Shown: positions 32,371 to 41,817 of the stretch, one piece after another
Layout of the letters: every line of letters starts with the position of its first letter
Numbering within the stretch: position 1 is the first letter of the stretch
Origin: Arthrobacter caoxuetaonis
Lineage (GTDB): Bacteria; Actinomycetota; Actinomycetes; Actinomycetales; Micrococcaceae
Reading direction: 5' to 3'
DNA length: 64,000 bases
Assembly: GCF_023921125.1 (NCBI RefSeq)
Contig: NZ_CP099466.1
Span: forward strand, 1,426,001 to 1,490,000
Program-made: the position numbers and the translations under genes
Notes under the pieces: model-generated
The model's database searches: none
The model's input: only the letters and a program-made list of their open reading frames with translations
Told to the model about the DNA's origin: nothing

Positions 32371-35300
32371 ATGTTCTCGAAGATTCTGGTTGCCAACCGC
32401 GGCGAAATCGCCATTCGCGCCTTCCGGGCGGCCTATGAGCTCGGCGCGAAGACGGTGGCGGTATTTCCGCATGAGGACCGTAACTCAATCCACCGCCAAA
32501 AGGCGGACGAGGCGTACCTGATCGGCAGCGAAGGACATCCCGTCCGTGCCTACCTCGACGTAGACGAAATCATCCGGGTTGCCCGGGAAGCCGGCTGCGA
32601 CGCCATCTATCCCGGATACGGCTTCCTGTCGGAGAACCCCCAGCTGGCACGTGCAGCCAAGGCTGCGGGCATCACCTTCATCGGTCCGGATGCGGACATC
32701 CTGGAGCTCGCCGGCCACAAGGTGCACGCCCTGAACGCCGCGCGGGAGGCGGGGATTCCGGTCCTGCGCTCCACTGCCCCCAGCTCAGACCCGGAGGAAC
32801 TCCTCGCCGAGGCCGAGGAGATCGGCTTCCCCATCTTCGTCAAAGCCGTGGCCGGCGGCGGCGGACGCGGCATGCGCCGGGTGGACACCGCCAGCGACCT
32901 GCCTGAAGCGCTGAACGCCGCCATGCGGGAGGCTGACACGGCCTTCGGCGACCCCACGGTCTTCCTGGAGCAGGCGGTGCTGCGCCCGCGTCACATCGAG
33001 GTGCAGATCCTTGCCGACGGCGAAGGCAACATTATCCATCTCTTCGAACGGGACTGCTCCCTCCAGCGCCGTCACCAGAAAGTCATTGAGATCGCTCCTG
33101 CTCCGAACCTCGACGAAGAGATCCGGCAGGCACTCTACCGGGACGCCGTGAAGTTCGCGAAGGCGCTGAAGTACGTCAACGCCGGCACCGTCGAGTTCCT
33201 GGTGGACACTGTCGGGGAACGCGCCGGACAGCACGTGTTCATCGAAATGAACCCCCGCATCCAGGTGGAGCACACCGTCACCGAGGAAATCACCGACGTC
33301 GACCTGGTGCAGTCCCAGATGCGCATTGCGGCGGGGGAGACCCTGGCGGATCTTGGCCTGGCCCAGGACGAACTGCGGATCCGCGGCGCGGCCCTGCAGT
33401 GCCGTATTACCACCGAGGATCCGGCTAACGGCTTCCGGCCCGACGTCGGCAAGATCAGCGCCTACCGTTCCGCCGGCGGCGCCGGTGTCCGGCTGGACGG
33501 CGGCACCGTGTACGCGGGCGCGGACATCAGCCCGCACTTTGATTCGATGCTGGTTAAGCTCACCTGCCGGGGGAGGACCTACCCCGCAGCGGTGAACCGT
33601 GCCCGCCGGGCGCTGGCTGAGTTCCGGATCCGAGGGGTTTCGAGCAACATTTCCTTCCTGCAGGCTGTCCTGGAAGATCCGGACTTTGTGGCCGGGGATG
33701 TCGCGACATCCTTCATCGAGGAACGGCCCGAACTGCTGAACGCCCGCGGACCCGCTGACCGCGGCACCAAGCTGCTGAACTGGCTCGCCGACGTCACCGT
33801 GCACAAGCCGCATGGAGAGCCCGACGCGCAGATCGATCCCCGGGAGAAGCTGCCGCAGGACCTGCCCGAGCTTAAGCCGGGCTCACGGCAGCGGCTGCAG
33901 GAGCTGGGCCCCGAGCGGTTCGCCGCGGAACTGCGTGCCCAGCAGGCCCTCGCGGTGACGGACACAACTTTCCGCGACGCGCACCAGTCCCTCCTCGCCA
34001 CGCGGGTACGCACCCGTGACCTGGTGGGTGCGGCACCCGCCGTGGCTGCCCTGACGCCGGAACTGCTGTCCGTGGAAGCCTGGGGCGGAGCTACCTACGA
34101 CGTTGCGCTCCGCTTCCTGGGCGAAGACCCCTGGGAGCGGCTGGACGCGCTGCGCCAGGCCCTCCCGAACATCTGCATCCAGATGCTGCTCCGCGGCCGG
34201 AACACGGTGGGCTATACGCCTTATCCCACGGAAGTCACCGATGCCTTCGTCGAGGAAGCCGCTGCCGCCGGGGTCGACATTTTCCGTATCTTCGACGCAC
34301 TGAATGACGTGGAGCAGATGGCGCCCGCCATTGCGGCCGTGCGCCGGACCGGAACCGCCGTCGCCGAGGTCGCCCTCTGCTACACCGCGGACATGATGGA
34401 TCCGGAGGAAAAGCTCTACACCCTGGACTATTACCTGGGTCTGGCCCAGAAGATGGTCGACGCCGGTGCCCACATCCTGGCAATCAAGGACATGGCCGGC
34501 CTGCTGCGTCCGGCGGCCGCCGCCAAGCTGGTTGCCGCACTGCGCGAACGCTTCGACCTGCCCGTCCACCTGCACACCCATGACACCGCAGGCGGCCAGC
34601 TGGCCACGCTCCTGGCCGCCGCCGAAGCCGGAGTCGATGCCGTGGACGTCGCCAGTGCCACGCTTGCCGGCACCACCAGCCAGCCCTCGGCGTCGTCGCT
34701 TGTCGCAGCCCTGGCCCACACCGAGCGGGACACCGGCCTCAGCCTGAAGGCGGTCAGCTCCCTGGAGCCGTACTGGGAAGCGGTCCGGCGGGTTTACGCA
34801 CCGTTCGAATCCGGACTTGCCGGTCCTACGGGGCGTGTCTACAGCCACGAAATCCCCGGCGGCCAGCTGTCGAACCTCCGCCAGCAGGCAATTGCGCTCG
34901 GCCTGGGCCAGCGGTTTGAAGCGATCGAGGACATGTACACGGCCGCGGACCGGATCCTGGGACGCCTGGTCAAGGTGACTCCCTCGTCCAAGGTGGTCGG
35001 GGACCTGGCCCTGCAGCTGGTGGGCGGGAACGTCTCTCCCGAAGACTTCGAGGAGAATCCGCAGAACTACGACATCCCGGATTCGGTGATCGGCTTCCTG
35101 AGCGGGGAACTGGGCGATCCGCCCGGAGGCTGGCCGGAACCCTTCCGCACCAAGGCGCTGCAGGGCCGCAAGCCCAAGCCCCGCCACGTGGAGCTCACCG
35201 AGGTAGATGAGCAGGGACTGGCCGGTGACTCCGCGACGCGCCGGGCCACCCTCAACCGTCTGCTCTTTGCGGGTCCCGCCCGCGAATTCGCCACTACGCG

Positions 35301-35769
35301 GGAGACCTTCGGGGACCTCTCGGTGCTGGATACCCGGGACTACCTGTACGGCCTTCGCCCCGGAGTGGAACACGTCGTCGAGCTGGAGAAGGGCGTACGG
35401 CTGATCGCAACGCTCGAAGCCGTGTCGGAACCGGATGACAAGGGCATGCGCACGGTCATGGCGACCTTGAACGGTCAGATGCGTCCGGTCATGGTGCGTG
35501 ACCGGAACGTCACCACGGACACGAAGGTGGCAGAGCGGGCCGATCCCTCGAAGCCGGGAGAGGTGGCGGCACCCTTCGCCGGCGCAGTGACGGTGACCGT
35601 TGAAGAAGGCGCTGACGTAGCGGCCGGGGAAACCGTTGCCACGATTGAAGCGATGAAGATGGAAGCCTCCATCACCGCCCCGGTCACCGGGAAGGTGAAG
35701 CGGCTGGCGGTCAGCGCCGTCCAGCAGGTTGACGGCGGGGACCTGCTGGTGGTGATCGAACCCAGCTAG
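32371..35769 (+). CDS. pyc: Pyruvate carboxylase
   Basis: An 1132-residue single-chain enzyme carboxylating pyruvate to oxaloacetate, the anaplerotic feed of the TCA cycle. Order: biotin carboxylase (residues 1-460; ATP loop KAVAGGGGRGMRRV near 152, EMNPRIQVEHTVTEE near 292), carboxyltransferase (about 530-1000; TDTTFRDAHQSLLATRVRTR near 530 and the metal/carbamyl-Lys region IKDMAGLL near 706), and biotin carrier (last 70 residues) with the biotinyl Lys in IEAMKMEASI. CAGGAG precedes ATG 32371; the frame's upstream extension is not protein-like. Length equals the family norm. Confidence 0.96.
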   Translation: MFSKILVANRGEIAIRAFRAAYELGAKTVAVFPHEDRNSIHRQKADEAYLIGSEGHPVRAYLDVDEIIRVAREAGCDAIYPGYGFLSENPQLARAAKAAGITFIGPDADILELAGHKVHALNAAREAGIPVLRSTAPSSDPEELLAEAEEIGFPIFVKAVAGGGGRGMRRVDTASDLPEALNAAMREADTAFGDPTVFLEQAVLRPRHIEVQILADGEGNIIHLFERDCSLQRRHQKVIEIAPAPNLDEEIRQALYRDAVKFAKALKYVNAGTVEFLVDTVGERAGQHVFIEMNPRIQVEHTVTEEITDVDLVQSQMRIAAGETLADLGLAQDELRIRGAALQCRITTEDPANGFRPDVGKISAYRSAGGAGVRLDGGTVYAGADISPHFDSMLVKLTCRGRTYPAAVNRARRALAEFRIRGVSSNISFLQAVLEDPDFVAGDVATSFIEERPELLNARGPADRGTKLLNWLADVTVHKPHGEPDAQIDPREKLPQDLPELKPGSRQRLQELGPERFAAELRAQQALAVTDTTFRDAHQSLLATRVRTRDLVGAAPAVAALTPELLSVEAWGGATYDVALRFLGEDPWERLDALRQALPNICIQMLLRGRNTVGYTPYPTEVTDAFVEEAAAAGVDIFRIFDALNDVEQMAPAIAAVRRTGTAVAEVALCYTADMMDPEEKLYTLDYYLGLAQKMVDAGAHILAIKDMAGLLRPAAAAKLVAALRERFDLPVHLHTHDTAGGQLATLLAAAEAGVDAVDVASATLAGTTSQPSASSLVAALAHTERDTGLSLKAVSSLEPYWEAVRRVYAPFESGLAGPTGRVYSHEIPGGQLSNLRQQAIALGLGQRFEAIEDMYTAADRILGRLVKVTPSSKVVGDLALQLVGGNVSPEDFEENPQNYDIPDSVIGFLSGELGDPPGGWPEPFRTKALQGRKPKPRHVELTEVDEQGLAGDSATRRATLNRLLFAGPAREFATTRETFGDLSVLDTRDYLYGLRPGVEHVVELEKGVRLIATLEAVSEPDDKGMRTVMATLNGQMRPVMVRDRNVTTDTKVAERADPSKPGEVAAPFAGAVTVTVEEGADVAAGETVATIEAMKMEASITAPVTGKVKRLAVSAVQQVDGGDLLVVIEPS

Positions 35770-35804
35770 CGTCCGGCCGCGGAGGAGGCCGGGGTCGGCG
35801 CCGA

Positions 35805-35816
35805 TAGACTGGAGAG
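35805..35816 (+). promoter_or_regulatory. -10 box of a probably leaderless mtr message
   Basis: TAGACT (35805-35810) ends six bases before the GTG start, so transcription and translation probably begin together. Confidence 0.4.
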
Positions 35817-37244
35817 GTGACTCATTACGACCTCGCCATCATCGGCTCCGGCTCCGGCAACTCTGTCATCACTCCCGAATGGGACGACCGGAAGGTAGCC
35901 GTCATTGACGGCGGGACCTTTGGAGGCACGTGCCTCAATGTGGGTTGCATTCCCACGAAAATGTTCGTGTATCCGGCGCAGCTGGCAGCCCAGGCCTCAG
36001 AAGCGGCCCGGCTCGGCGTCGATTCGCGGCTCGAAGGCGTCCGCTGGCGCGAGATCCGGGACCGGATTTTCGGCCGGATCGACTCGATCTCCGAGGGCGG
36101 GAAACGCTACCGGGACGAGGAGCTGGAGAACGTCACCCTGTACAGCGAGTTCGTCCGGTTTACGGGACCGCACCGCCTGGAGACAGCGTCCGGAGCCGAA
36201 ATCACAGCCGACCAGATCGTCATCGCCGCCGGATCGCGCCCCGTCCTTCCGGATATCCCCGGGATTGACCTGCCACAGGTACATACCTCCGACACCGTGA
36301 TGCGCGTCGAAGAACTGCCCGAACGGGTCCTCATCCTGGGCGGCGGCTACATCGCGGCCGAGTTTGGCTTCGTCTTTTCTGCGTTCGGCTCCCGCGTGAC
36401 CATGGCCGTCCGCTCCGGGGCCCTGCTGCGGGCCCAGGACGAAACCGTTTCGGAGCGTTTCACCGAGGCTGCCGCCGGCCAGTGGGATCTCCGGCTGAAC
36501 ACCACAGTCCAGTCCCTGGTGGAAAACCCCGACGGTTCCGTGCGGGCCATGCTGTCCGGACCCGCGGGCGCTTCAGCGCTCGACGTCGACCTGATCCTGG
36601 TGGCCACCGGACGCGTCCCCAATACCGACCGCCTGGACACGGCAGCTGCAGGCTTTGACTTGGAGCCGGACCGCCGCCTCGCCGTGGATGAGTACCAGCG
36701 GGTCCTGAGCCAGGGCGAGCCGGTGCCCGGCATCTGGGCGCTCGGTGATGTCAGCAGTGAGCACCAGCTCAAACACGTCGCCAACCTTGAGGCCCGCACG
36801 GTGACGCACAACCTGCTGCACCCGGATGACCTGCAGGCAGCCTCGCACCGCTTTGTTCCCGCAGCAGTCTTCAGCCATCCCCAGATCGCCTCGGTGGGCC
36901 TCACTGAAGTGCAGGCCAGGGCGTACGCCCTGGAGCACGGGATGGACCTGGTGATGGCAGTCCAGGAATACGGTTCGACGGCGTACGGCTGGGCCATGGA
37001 AGACGTCACGGGATTCGTGAAGCTGCTGGCGGACCGCACGTCCGGCCGGTTGCTGGGGGCCCACATCATGGGACATGAAGCCTCCATGCTGCTCCAGCCC
37101 CTGGTCCAGGCCATGGCCTTCGACCTGGACGCGTACACCATGGCCCGCGGACAGTACTGGATCCATCCGGCCCTGACTGAGGTAGTCGAGAATGCCCTGC
37201 TGTCACTGGGCACCGACCCGCAGGACACGGCTCTCCGGGCGTAG
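35817..37244 (+). CDS. mtr: Mycothione reductase
   Basis: A 475-residue flavoprotein disulfide reductase that regenerates mycothiol from mycothione with NADPH, the actinobacterial counterpart of glutathione reductase. The N-terminal FAD loop GSGSGNSVITPEW (residues about 10-22) and redox Cys pair GGTCLNVGCIPTKMFVYPAQ (about 37-56) are specific to this group. The NADPH loop ILGGGYIAAEFGFVFSAFGS lies near 172-191. The dimer-interface His is in YWIHPALTEVVENALLSLG. Start GTG 35817. Confidence 0.93.
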   Translation: MTHYDLAIIGSGSGNSVITPEWDDRKVAVIDGGTFGGTCLNVGCIPTKMFVYPAQLAAQASEAARLGVDSRLEGVRWREIRDRIFGRIDSISEGGKRYRDEELENVTLYSEFVRFTGPHRLETASGAEITADQIVIAAGSRPVLPDIPGIDLPQVHTSDTVMRVEELPERVLILGGGYIAAEFGFVFSAFGSRVTMAVRSGALLRAQDETVSERFTEAAAGQWDLRLNTTVQSLVENPDGSVRAMLSGPAGASALDVDLILVATGRVPNTDRLDTAAAGFDLEPDRRLAVDEYQRVLSQGEPVPGIWALGDVSSEHQLKHVANLEARTVTHNLLHPDDLQAASHRFVPAAVFSHPQIASVGLTEVQARAYALEHGMDLVMAVQEYGSTAYGWAMEDVTGFVKLLADRTSGRLLGAHIMGHEASMLLQPLVQAMAFDLDAYTMARGQYWIHPALTEVVENALLSLGTDPQDTALRA

Positions 37245-37266
37245 CGCGCAGAGTCCAGGAGCATAC

Positions 37267-37301
37267 AAACGGGAGCCCGGCACCTGGCCGGGCTCCCGTT
37301 T
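37267..37301. terminator. Terminator between convergent mtr and acyl-CoA synthetase genes
   Basis: A perfect 15-bp stem (37267-37281 with 37287-37301) closes ACCTG; arms end AAA/TTT, so it can serve both genes. Confidence 0.85.
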
Positions 37302-37320
37302 GTGGTTTAACCGTGTGCTG

Positions 37321-39129
37321 CTAGACGCGCTGGCCTGAATAGATGTCCTCGACGACGTCCGAGTAGTCCTTGAGGACCTGGGCCCGCTTGATCTTCAAGG
37401 AGGGAGTGAGGTGTCCGCTGGCTTCGGTGAAGTCGGTGGTCACCACGCGGAACACCTTGATTGCCTCGGCCTGTGAAACGGCCTTGTTGGCCCGGTCCAC
37501 CAGGGCCTGCAGCTCGTCCTGCAGTTTCTGGGACTGGGCTGCTTCAGCCACGCTCGTGCCGGTCGGCATGCCGTGCCGTTCCAGCCAGCCCGGAAGGGCT
37601 TCCTCATCGATGGTGATCAGGGCGGAGATGAACGGACGCTGGTCACCGACAACAACGCACTGGGAAACGATGGCGTCCGCGCGGATCGAGTCTTCGAGCA
37701 TGGCGGGTACAACGTTCTTGCCGCCGGCGGTCACGATGATTTCCTTCTTGCGGCCCGTGATCCTCAGGTACCCGTTGGAATCGAGCTGGCCGATGTCACC
37801 GGTGCGGAACCAGCCGTCTATGAAGTTGTCCTCCGTGAGGTCCGGCCGCTTGAAGTAGCCCTTCATGACGGAGACGCCCTTGGTGAGGATTTCGCCGTCG
37901 TCCGCAATCTTGACCGAGTTGCCCGGAAGCGGTGCGCCAACGGTGCCGATCTTGATCAGTTTCGGGGTGTTGACGCTGATGGGGGCCGTGGTCTCGGTCA
38001 GGCCGTAGCCTTCCAGCACCACTACGCCGATGCCGTGGAAGAAGTGGCCAAGCCGGTCTCCCAGGGGTGCTCCGCCGGAAATGGCGTACTTCACCCGTCC
38101 GCCCATGGCGGTGCGGATCTTGGTGTAGAGCAGCTTGTCGAAGAGGGCATGCCGCAGCTTCAGTCCGAGCGGGATCTTGCCCGTTTCCGCAGCCTTCGAC
38201 CACTCAATGGCGGTCTTGGCTCCGGCATGGAAGATCTTGCCCTTGCCGCCGTCTTCGGCCTTCAGCATGGAGGAGTTGTAGACCTTTTCGAAGACGCGCG
38301 GAACTACCAGCAGGAAGGTCGGCTTGTAGCTCTGCAGATCCGGGAGCAGGTTCTTGACGTCCGCCGTGTGTGCGACGGTGGAGCCGGCGGCCACTGCCAG
38401 CACCGAGATGAACCGGGCGAAGACGTGGGCCAGCGGCAGGAACATGATGGTCTGGGCGCCTTCTTTGGCGACCTCGGGAAGGGCCATGGTGGAGTTCCGG
38501 GAGAGCTCAACGAAGTTGCTGTGCGTGAGTTCGCAGCCCTTGGGCTTGCCCGTGGTTCCGGAGGTGTAGATGATCGTGGCGGTGTCTTCGAGGTTGGCCG
38601 CGGAACGCCGGGCTTCAAGTTCCTCGTCGGAGACGTCCTTACCGGCTTCCCGGAGCGTGTCGAGGCCGCCGCCGTCCATCTGCCACACATGCTTGACGCC
38701 GGAGAGATCTTCGTCGGCAGCAGCCTGGCGCACGATGTTCTCATGGCGGGCAGCTTCCACGACCACGCCGGCTGCCTCCGAGTCGCCGAGGATCCAGGCG
38801 ACCTGCGCGGGGGACGACGTTTCGTAGACCGGGACGGAAACGGCTCCGGCAAACCAGATGGCGAAGTCGACCAGGGTCCACTCGTAGCGGGTGCGGGCCA
38901 TGATGCCCACGCGGTCGCCGGCGCCGATGCCGGAAGCAATCAGCCCTTTGGCAATCTTGGAGACATCGGCAAGGAACTCCGTCGCGGTGATGTTCTGCCA
39001 GGTGTCACCGGTTGAGCGCACGGCGAAAAGAGCGGGATTGGACGGCTTGGCTGCCTGTTCCAGCAGCAGATCCGTAGTGTTCGTCTCCGGCGGTGATTCC
39101 ACCAGGACGGGAACGCTGTATTCGCGCAC
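37321..39129 (-). CDS. Long-chain acyl-CoA synthetase (FadD15-like, AMP-forming)
   Basis: A 602-residue ANL-superfamily ligase activating fatty acids to acyl-CoA through acyl-AMP. The P-loop-like motif is TIIYTSGTTGKPKGCELTHS (residues about 186-205). EGYGLTETTAPISVN is near 385, DGWFRTGDIGQLDSNGYLRI near 440-459 and RKKEIIVTAGGKNVVP near 463. The gene resembles M. tuberculosis FadD15 in sequence and in lying near aroG and an acyltransferase. AAGGAG precedes the GTG. An inverted repeat (39163-39194) covers its promoter. Confidence 0.92.
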   Translation of the reverse strand: MREYSVPVLVESPPETNTTDLLLEQAAKPSNPALFAVRSTGDTWQNITATEFLADVSKIAKGLIASGIGAGDRVGIMARTRYEWTLVDFAIWFAGAVSVPVYETSSPAQVAWILGDSEAAGVVVEAARHENIVRQAAADEDLSGVKHVWQMDGGGLDTLREAGKDVSDEELEARRSAANLEDTATIIYTSGTTGKPKGCELTHSNFVELSRNSTMALPEVAKEGAQTIMFLPLAHVFARFISVLAVAAGSTVAHTADVKNLLPDLQSYKPTFLLVVPRVFEKVYNSSMLKAEDGGKGKIFHAGAKTAIEWSKAAETGKIPLGLKLRHALFDKLLYTKIRTAMGGRVKYAISGGAPLGDRLGHFFHGIGVVVLEGYGLTETTAPISVNTPKLIKIGTVGAPLPGNSVKIADDGEILTKGVSVMKGYFKRPDLTEDNFIDGWFRTGDIGQLDSNGYLRITGRKKEIIVTAGGKNVVPAMLEDSIRADAIVSQCVVVGDQRPFISALITIDEEALPGWLERHGMPTGTSVAEAAQSQKLQDELQALVDRANKAVSQAEAIKVFRVVTTDFTEASGHLTPSLKIKRAQVLKDYSDVVEDIYSGQRV

Positions 39130-39162
39130 GATAGCTCCTTCGATATCTGTTCGGACGGCGGG

Positions 39163-39194
39163 ATGTGATCCCTACCCTATAACCTGGATCACAT
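39163..39194. promoter_or_regulatory. Inverted repeat ATGTGATCC-N14-GGATCACAT upstream of the acyl-CoA synthetase gene
   Basis: Perfect 9-bp arms (39163-39171, 39186-39194) flank a centre whose minus strand reads TATAGGGT, a plausible -10. The site lies 34 bases before the GTG of the ligase and also faces the glucokinase gene. A fatty-acid or carbon-source regulator could bind here. Confidence 0.55.
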
Positions 39195-39272
39195 TTTCGT
39201 ACTGGAGGGTAACTTGCGAAAGGATAACGGTTGGCCCGCAGAGGGTTGCGCTTTGCCTAGAATAGGTTTTTG

Positions 39273-40343
39273 ATGTCTCCCCTTAATCCAGCCCCCGTCC
39301 CCCCTTCCCCCGCAGCACGGTGGCCCCGGCGCCCTGCGGACCCGTTCCGGCCACGGCGGACGGTCCGGCTTTCCAGTCCCATGCGGCGGCGCGGACTGGC
39401 GATCGGGATCGACATCGGGGGAACAAAAGTCGCTGCCGGACTGGTTGACTCAAGCGGCCGGGTGCTGGCTGAGGTCCGCCGTTCCACTCCGGGGCAGGAC
39501 CCGCGTGAGGTCGAACAGGTCATTGTCGAACTCGTCCATGAACTCTCCCGCGACAAGCACGTGTGGTCGGTGGGCATCGGCGCGGCCGGCTGGATGGACC
39601 TGGCCGGCAGCACTGTCCTCTTCAGTCCGCATCTGGCCTGGCGCAACGAACCGCTGCAGCAGAACCTGGAGCGGCTGCTGAAGCGGCGGGTGTATCTGGC
39701 CAATGACGCCGACGGCGCGGCCTGGGCCGAGTGGCGCTTTGGTGCCGGGGTGGGCGAGAGCCGGCTGGTCTGCATCACGCTCGGTACCGGAATCGGCGGC
39801 GCCATGATCATGGACGGGCGGCTGGAACGCGGCCGCTTTGGGGTGGCGGGGGAGTTCGGCCACCAGATCATCATGCCGCAGGGCCAGCGGTGCGAATGCG
39901 GCAACCGGGGCTGCTGGGAGCAGTACGCTTCCGGGAACGCGCTGGGCCGGGAGGCCCGGGAACTCGCTGCCGCAAATTCTCCGGTAGCCCAGGAACTGCT
40001 GCGGAGCGTCGAAGGCCGGATTCCCGATATCACCGGTGCAGTCGTGACACACCTGGCGCTGGAGGGTGACCGGACCGCCATCGAGCTTGTCGGTGAGGTG
40101 GGCGAGTGGCTCGGACTCGGCCTGGCCAACCTGGCGGCAGCCCTGGACCCCGGAATGTTTGTTATCGGCGGCGGTCTCAGTTCCGCCGGTGAACTGCTGC
40201 TGGAACCCGCCCGCCGAGCGTATTCACGCAACCTGACGGGCAGGGGGTTCCGTCCCGAAGCGAGAATCGAGCAGGCGGCCCTGGGCCCTGCCGCCGGCAT
40301 GATCGGCGCCGCTGACCTGTCCCGGGTTGCTGCCCGGCACTGA
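39273..40343 (+). CDS. ROK family glucokinase
   Basis: A 356-residue ROK kinase phosphorylating glucose. After a 40-residue basic, proline-rich N-terminus come AIGIDIGGTKVAAGLVDSSG (ATP phosphate loop) and AANDADGAAW-like sugar-site residues (YLANDADGAAWAEWRFGAG near 145). LGTGIGGAMIMDG follows, then the ROK zinc motif CECGNRGCWEQYASG near 208. A TAGAAT -10 box (39258-39263) lies nine bases before ATG 39273 (TTG 39270 is also open), so the message is nearly leaderless. An internal ATG at 39381 just before GIDIGGTK is an alternative. Glucose specificity is inferred from length and motif. Confidence 0.85.
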   Translation: MSPLNPAPVPPSPAARWPRRPADPFRPRRTVRLSSPMRRRGLAIGIDIGGTKVAAGLVDSSGRVLAEVRRSTPGQDPREVEQVIVELVHELSRDKHVWSVGIGAAGWMDLAGSTVLFSPHLAWRNEPLQQNLERLLKRRVYLANDADGAAWAEWRFGAGVGESRLVCITLGTGIGGAMIMDGRLERGRFGVAGEFGHQIIMPQGQRCECGNRGCWEQYASGNALGREARELAAANSPVAQELLRSVEGRIPDITGAVVTHLALEGDRTAIELVGEVGEWLGLGLANLAAALDPGMFVIGGGLSSAGELLLEPARRAYSRNLTGRGFRPEARIEQAALGPAAGMIGAADLSRVAARH

Positions 40344-40358
40344 GGTTCCCTGCCGCGG

Positions 40359-40898
40359 TTATACGGCAGCGCCGTCGTCGTCCTCATCCCGGTTCTGCGG
40401 CAGGCGGAACAGGAGATAGCCGGAGGAGGCGATGAAGATGGTGACGATTCCCAGGACTACCGGCAGCGGGGCGCTCCGCCAGAACATGGCGAAGAGCAGA
40501 AGCATCAGCGGCCCGCCTGCGGCGCCAAGCCAGGCCAGGATGACCAGCGGTTCACCGCTGCCCAGGGGAGGCGGCTCCTCGGGGATGAAGCGGCCGTCGG
40601 ACTCGTCGTCGGCCGGCGAGTAGTCGCGCGGGCCTGGTTCCGGGGGCTGGGTCCTGTGCAGAGGCTGGTTCTCGAATATTGCCCGGGTGCGTTCGGCAGG
40701 CGTCCGGGGGTCCGCAGCGCCGCTGTCCTCCGGAGACGCCGGAGCCGGTCCCGCAGCAGGCTTTCCAGTTTCCCGGCCGGGTGCCCCGTCGCCGTCACCC
40801 CGCGGGTCGGCGTCGGGAGTCTCCTGGAGACGTGCCACCAGATCCAGCCACGTGGCCTCGTCGGTGGAATCATTGCGGTCCGGTTCGCGGTCGCTCAT
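40359..40898 (-). CDS. Hypothetical membrane-anchored acidic protein
   Basis: A 179-residue protein of unknown function. Residues 1-110 are polar, acidic and proline-rich, apparently disordered. Two hydrophobic segments follow, LVILAWLGAAGGPLMLLLFA and PVVLGIVTIFIASSGYLLF, then a tail RLPQNRDEDDDGAAV. The ATG overlaps the esterase stop by four bases (ATGA), so it is translationally coupled to it. No family recognised. Confidence 0.75.
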   Translation of the reverse strand: MSDREPDRNDSTDEATWLDLVARLQETPDADPRGDGDGAPGRETGKPAAGPAPASPEDSGAADPRTPAERTRAIFENQPLHRTQPPEPGPRDYSPADDESDGRFIPEEPPPLGSGEPLVILAWLGAAGGPLMLLLFAMFWRSAPLPVVLGIVTIFIASSGYLLFRLPQNRDEDDDGAAV

Positions 40899-41653
40899 GC
40901 CGGCGTACCTGCACTCAACCGTTGGATGAATTCGTGGGAACGGGCAAAGATCAGCGGCGCGTCGTGGTCCATGGTCGCCACATGGTAGCTGTTGGGGAGG
41001 GGGACAACTTCCAGCTCGCGACACAACCGCCGGAGCACATCCATGCTCGACTCGGGGACCACCGGGTCAACGGCAGAGCGGAAAGCGATGACCGGGGCGC
41101 TGAGAAGGGGCAGGAGGTCCGTGGTGTCCTTGAAGAGCTTCAGCACTTCGGCGACGGCGCCTACAGGCGTGCGTGAGTACGCGCCTTCGTCCTGTCCCTG
41201 GAGCTTGATGTTGTTCCCAATCGCGGGAACTGAGGGCAAAACGTACTTGAGCAGGTGCGCATAGCGGGCCCGCGGGTCCGCCACGGTGAGTCCGGGGTTT
41301 ACGACGGCGACACCGGCAACCGGCTGCTTCGCTGCCAACCGCAGAGCCAGGGTTCCGCCCATTGAGAGGCCGGCCGCAAAAACCCTCTCGGTACGGCCGG
41401 CGAGTTCGGTGTACGCATCTTCATAACCCCGGTACCAGTGCTCCCAGGGCGTGCGTGCCAGATCCTGCCAGGTCGTCCCGTGGCCGGGAAGCAAAGGGAG
41501 GCTGACCGCATAGCCGGCGTCCGCGAGGTACCGGGCCCAGCCCAGAAGGCTCATGGTCGACCCGGTGAAGCCATGGCTGAGCAGTACGCCGGTGGAGGCG
41601 TTCGGGCCACTGCCGGGGCTCGAAAAGGGAGCCGGAGGCGCGGAGAAAGTCAT
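40895..41653 (-). CDS. Alpha/beta hydrolase (carboxylesterase/monoacylglycerol lipase-like)
   Basis: A 252-residue serine hydrolase. VLLSHGFTGSTMSLLGWARY (residues about 23-42) holds the oxyanion HGF motif. GLSMGG has the nucleophile Ser near 97. Asp in FRSAVDPVVP near 204 and His in SYHVATMDHD near 233 complete the triad. It resembles Est30 of Geobacillus and monoacylglycerol lipases, acting on short to medium acyl esters. The ATG follows ATTGACTC without a clear Shine-Dalgarno. It heads a two-gene unit with the acidic membrane protein. Confidence 0.88.
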   Translation of the reverse strand: MTFSAPPAPFSSPGSGPNASTGVLLSHGFTGSTMSLLGWARYLADAGYAVSLPLLPGHGTTWQDLARTPWEHWYRGYEDAYTELAGRTERVFAAGLSMGGTLALRLAAKQPVAGVAVVNPGLTVADPRARYAHLLKYVLPSVPAIGNNIKLQGQDEGAYSRTPVGAVAEVLKLFKDTTDLLPLLSAPVIAFRSAVDPVVPESSMDVLRRLCRELEVVPLPNSYHVATMDHDAPLIFARSHEFIQRLSAGTPA

Positions 41654-41817
41654 GAGTCAATAGTTGCATTTAGCCGCCGATTTTCCACCCCGAGGGAAAC
41701 AAAGTCTCCGTCCGTGCCGCGGCAGAAACTTTGCCCTGCCGCCGGGGCGCATAGAGTAGTACCTAGGGGAGCCAAACAGGTTCCCCGCATTGTTTGTCCG
41801 ACGGGAGAGCTGGCCGC

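Noticed and set aside
33883-35373. 496-codon minus-strand frame inside pyc
   Set aside because: Pyruvate carboxylase domains run unbroken on the plus strand across it.
37573-39015. 480-codon plus-strand open frame opposite the acyl-CoA synthetase
   Set aside because: All ligase motifs lie on the minus strand; the plus frame is the usual G+C-driven mirror frame.
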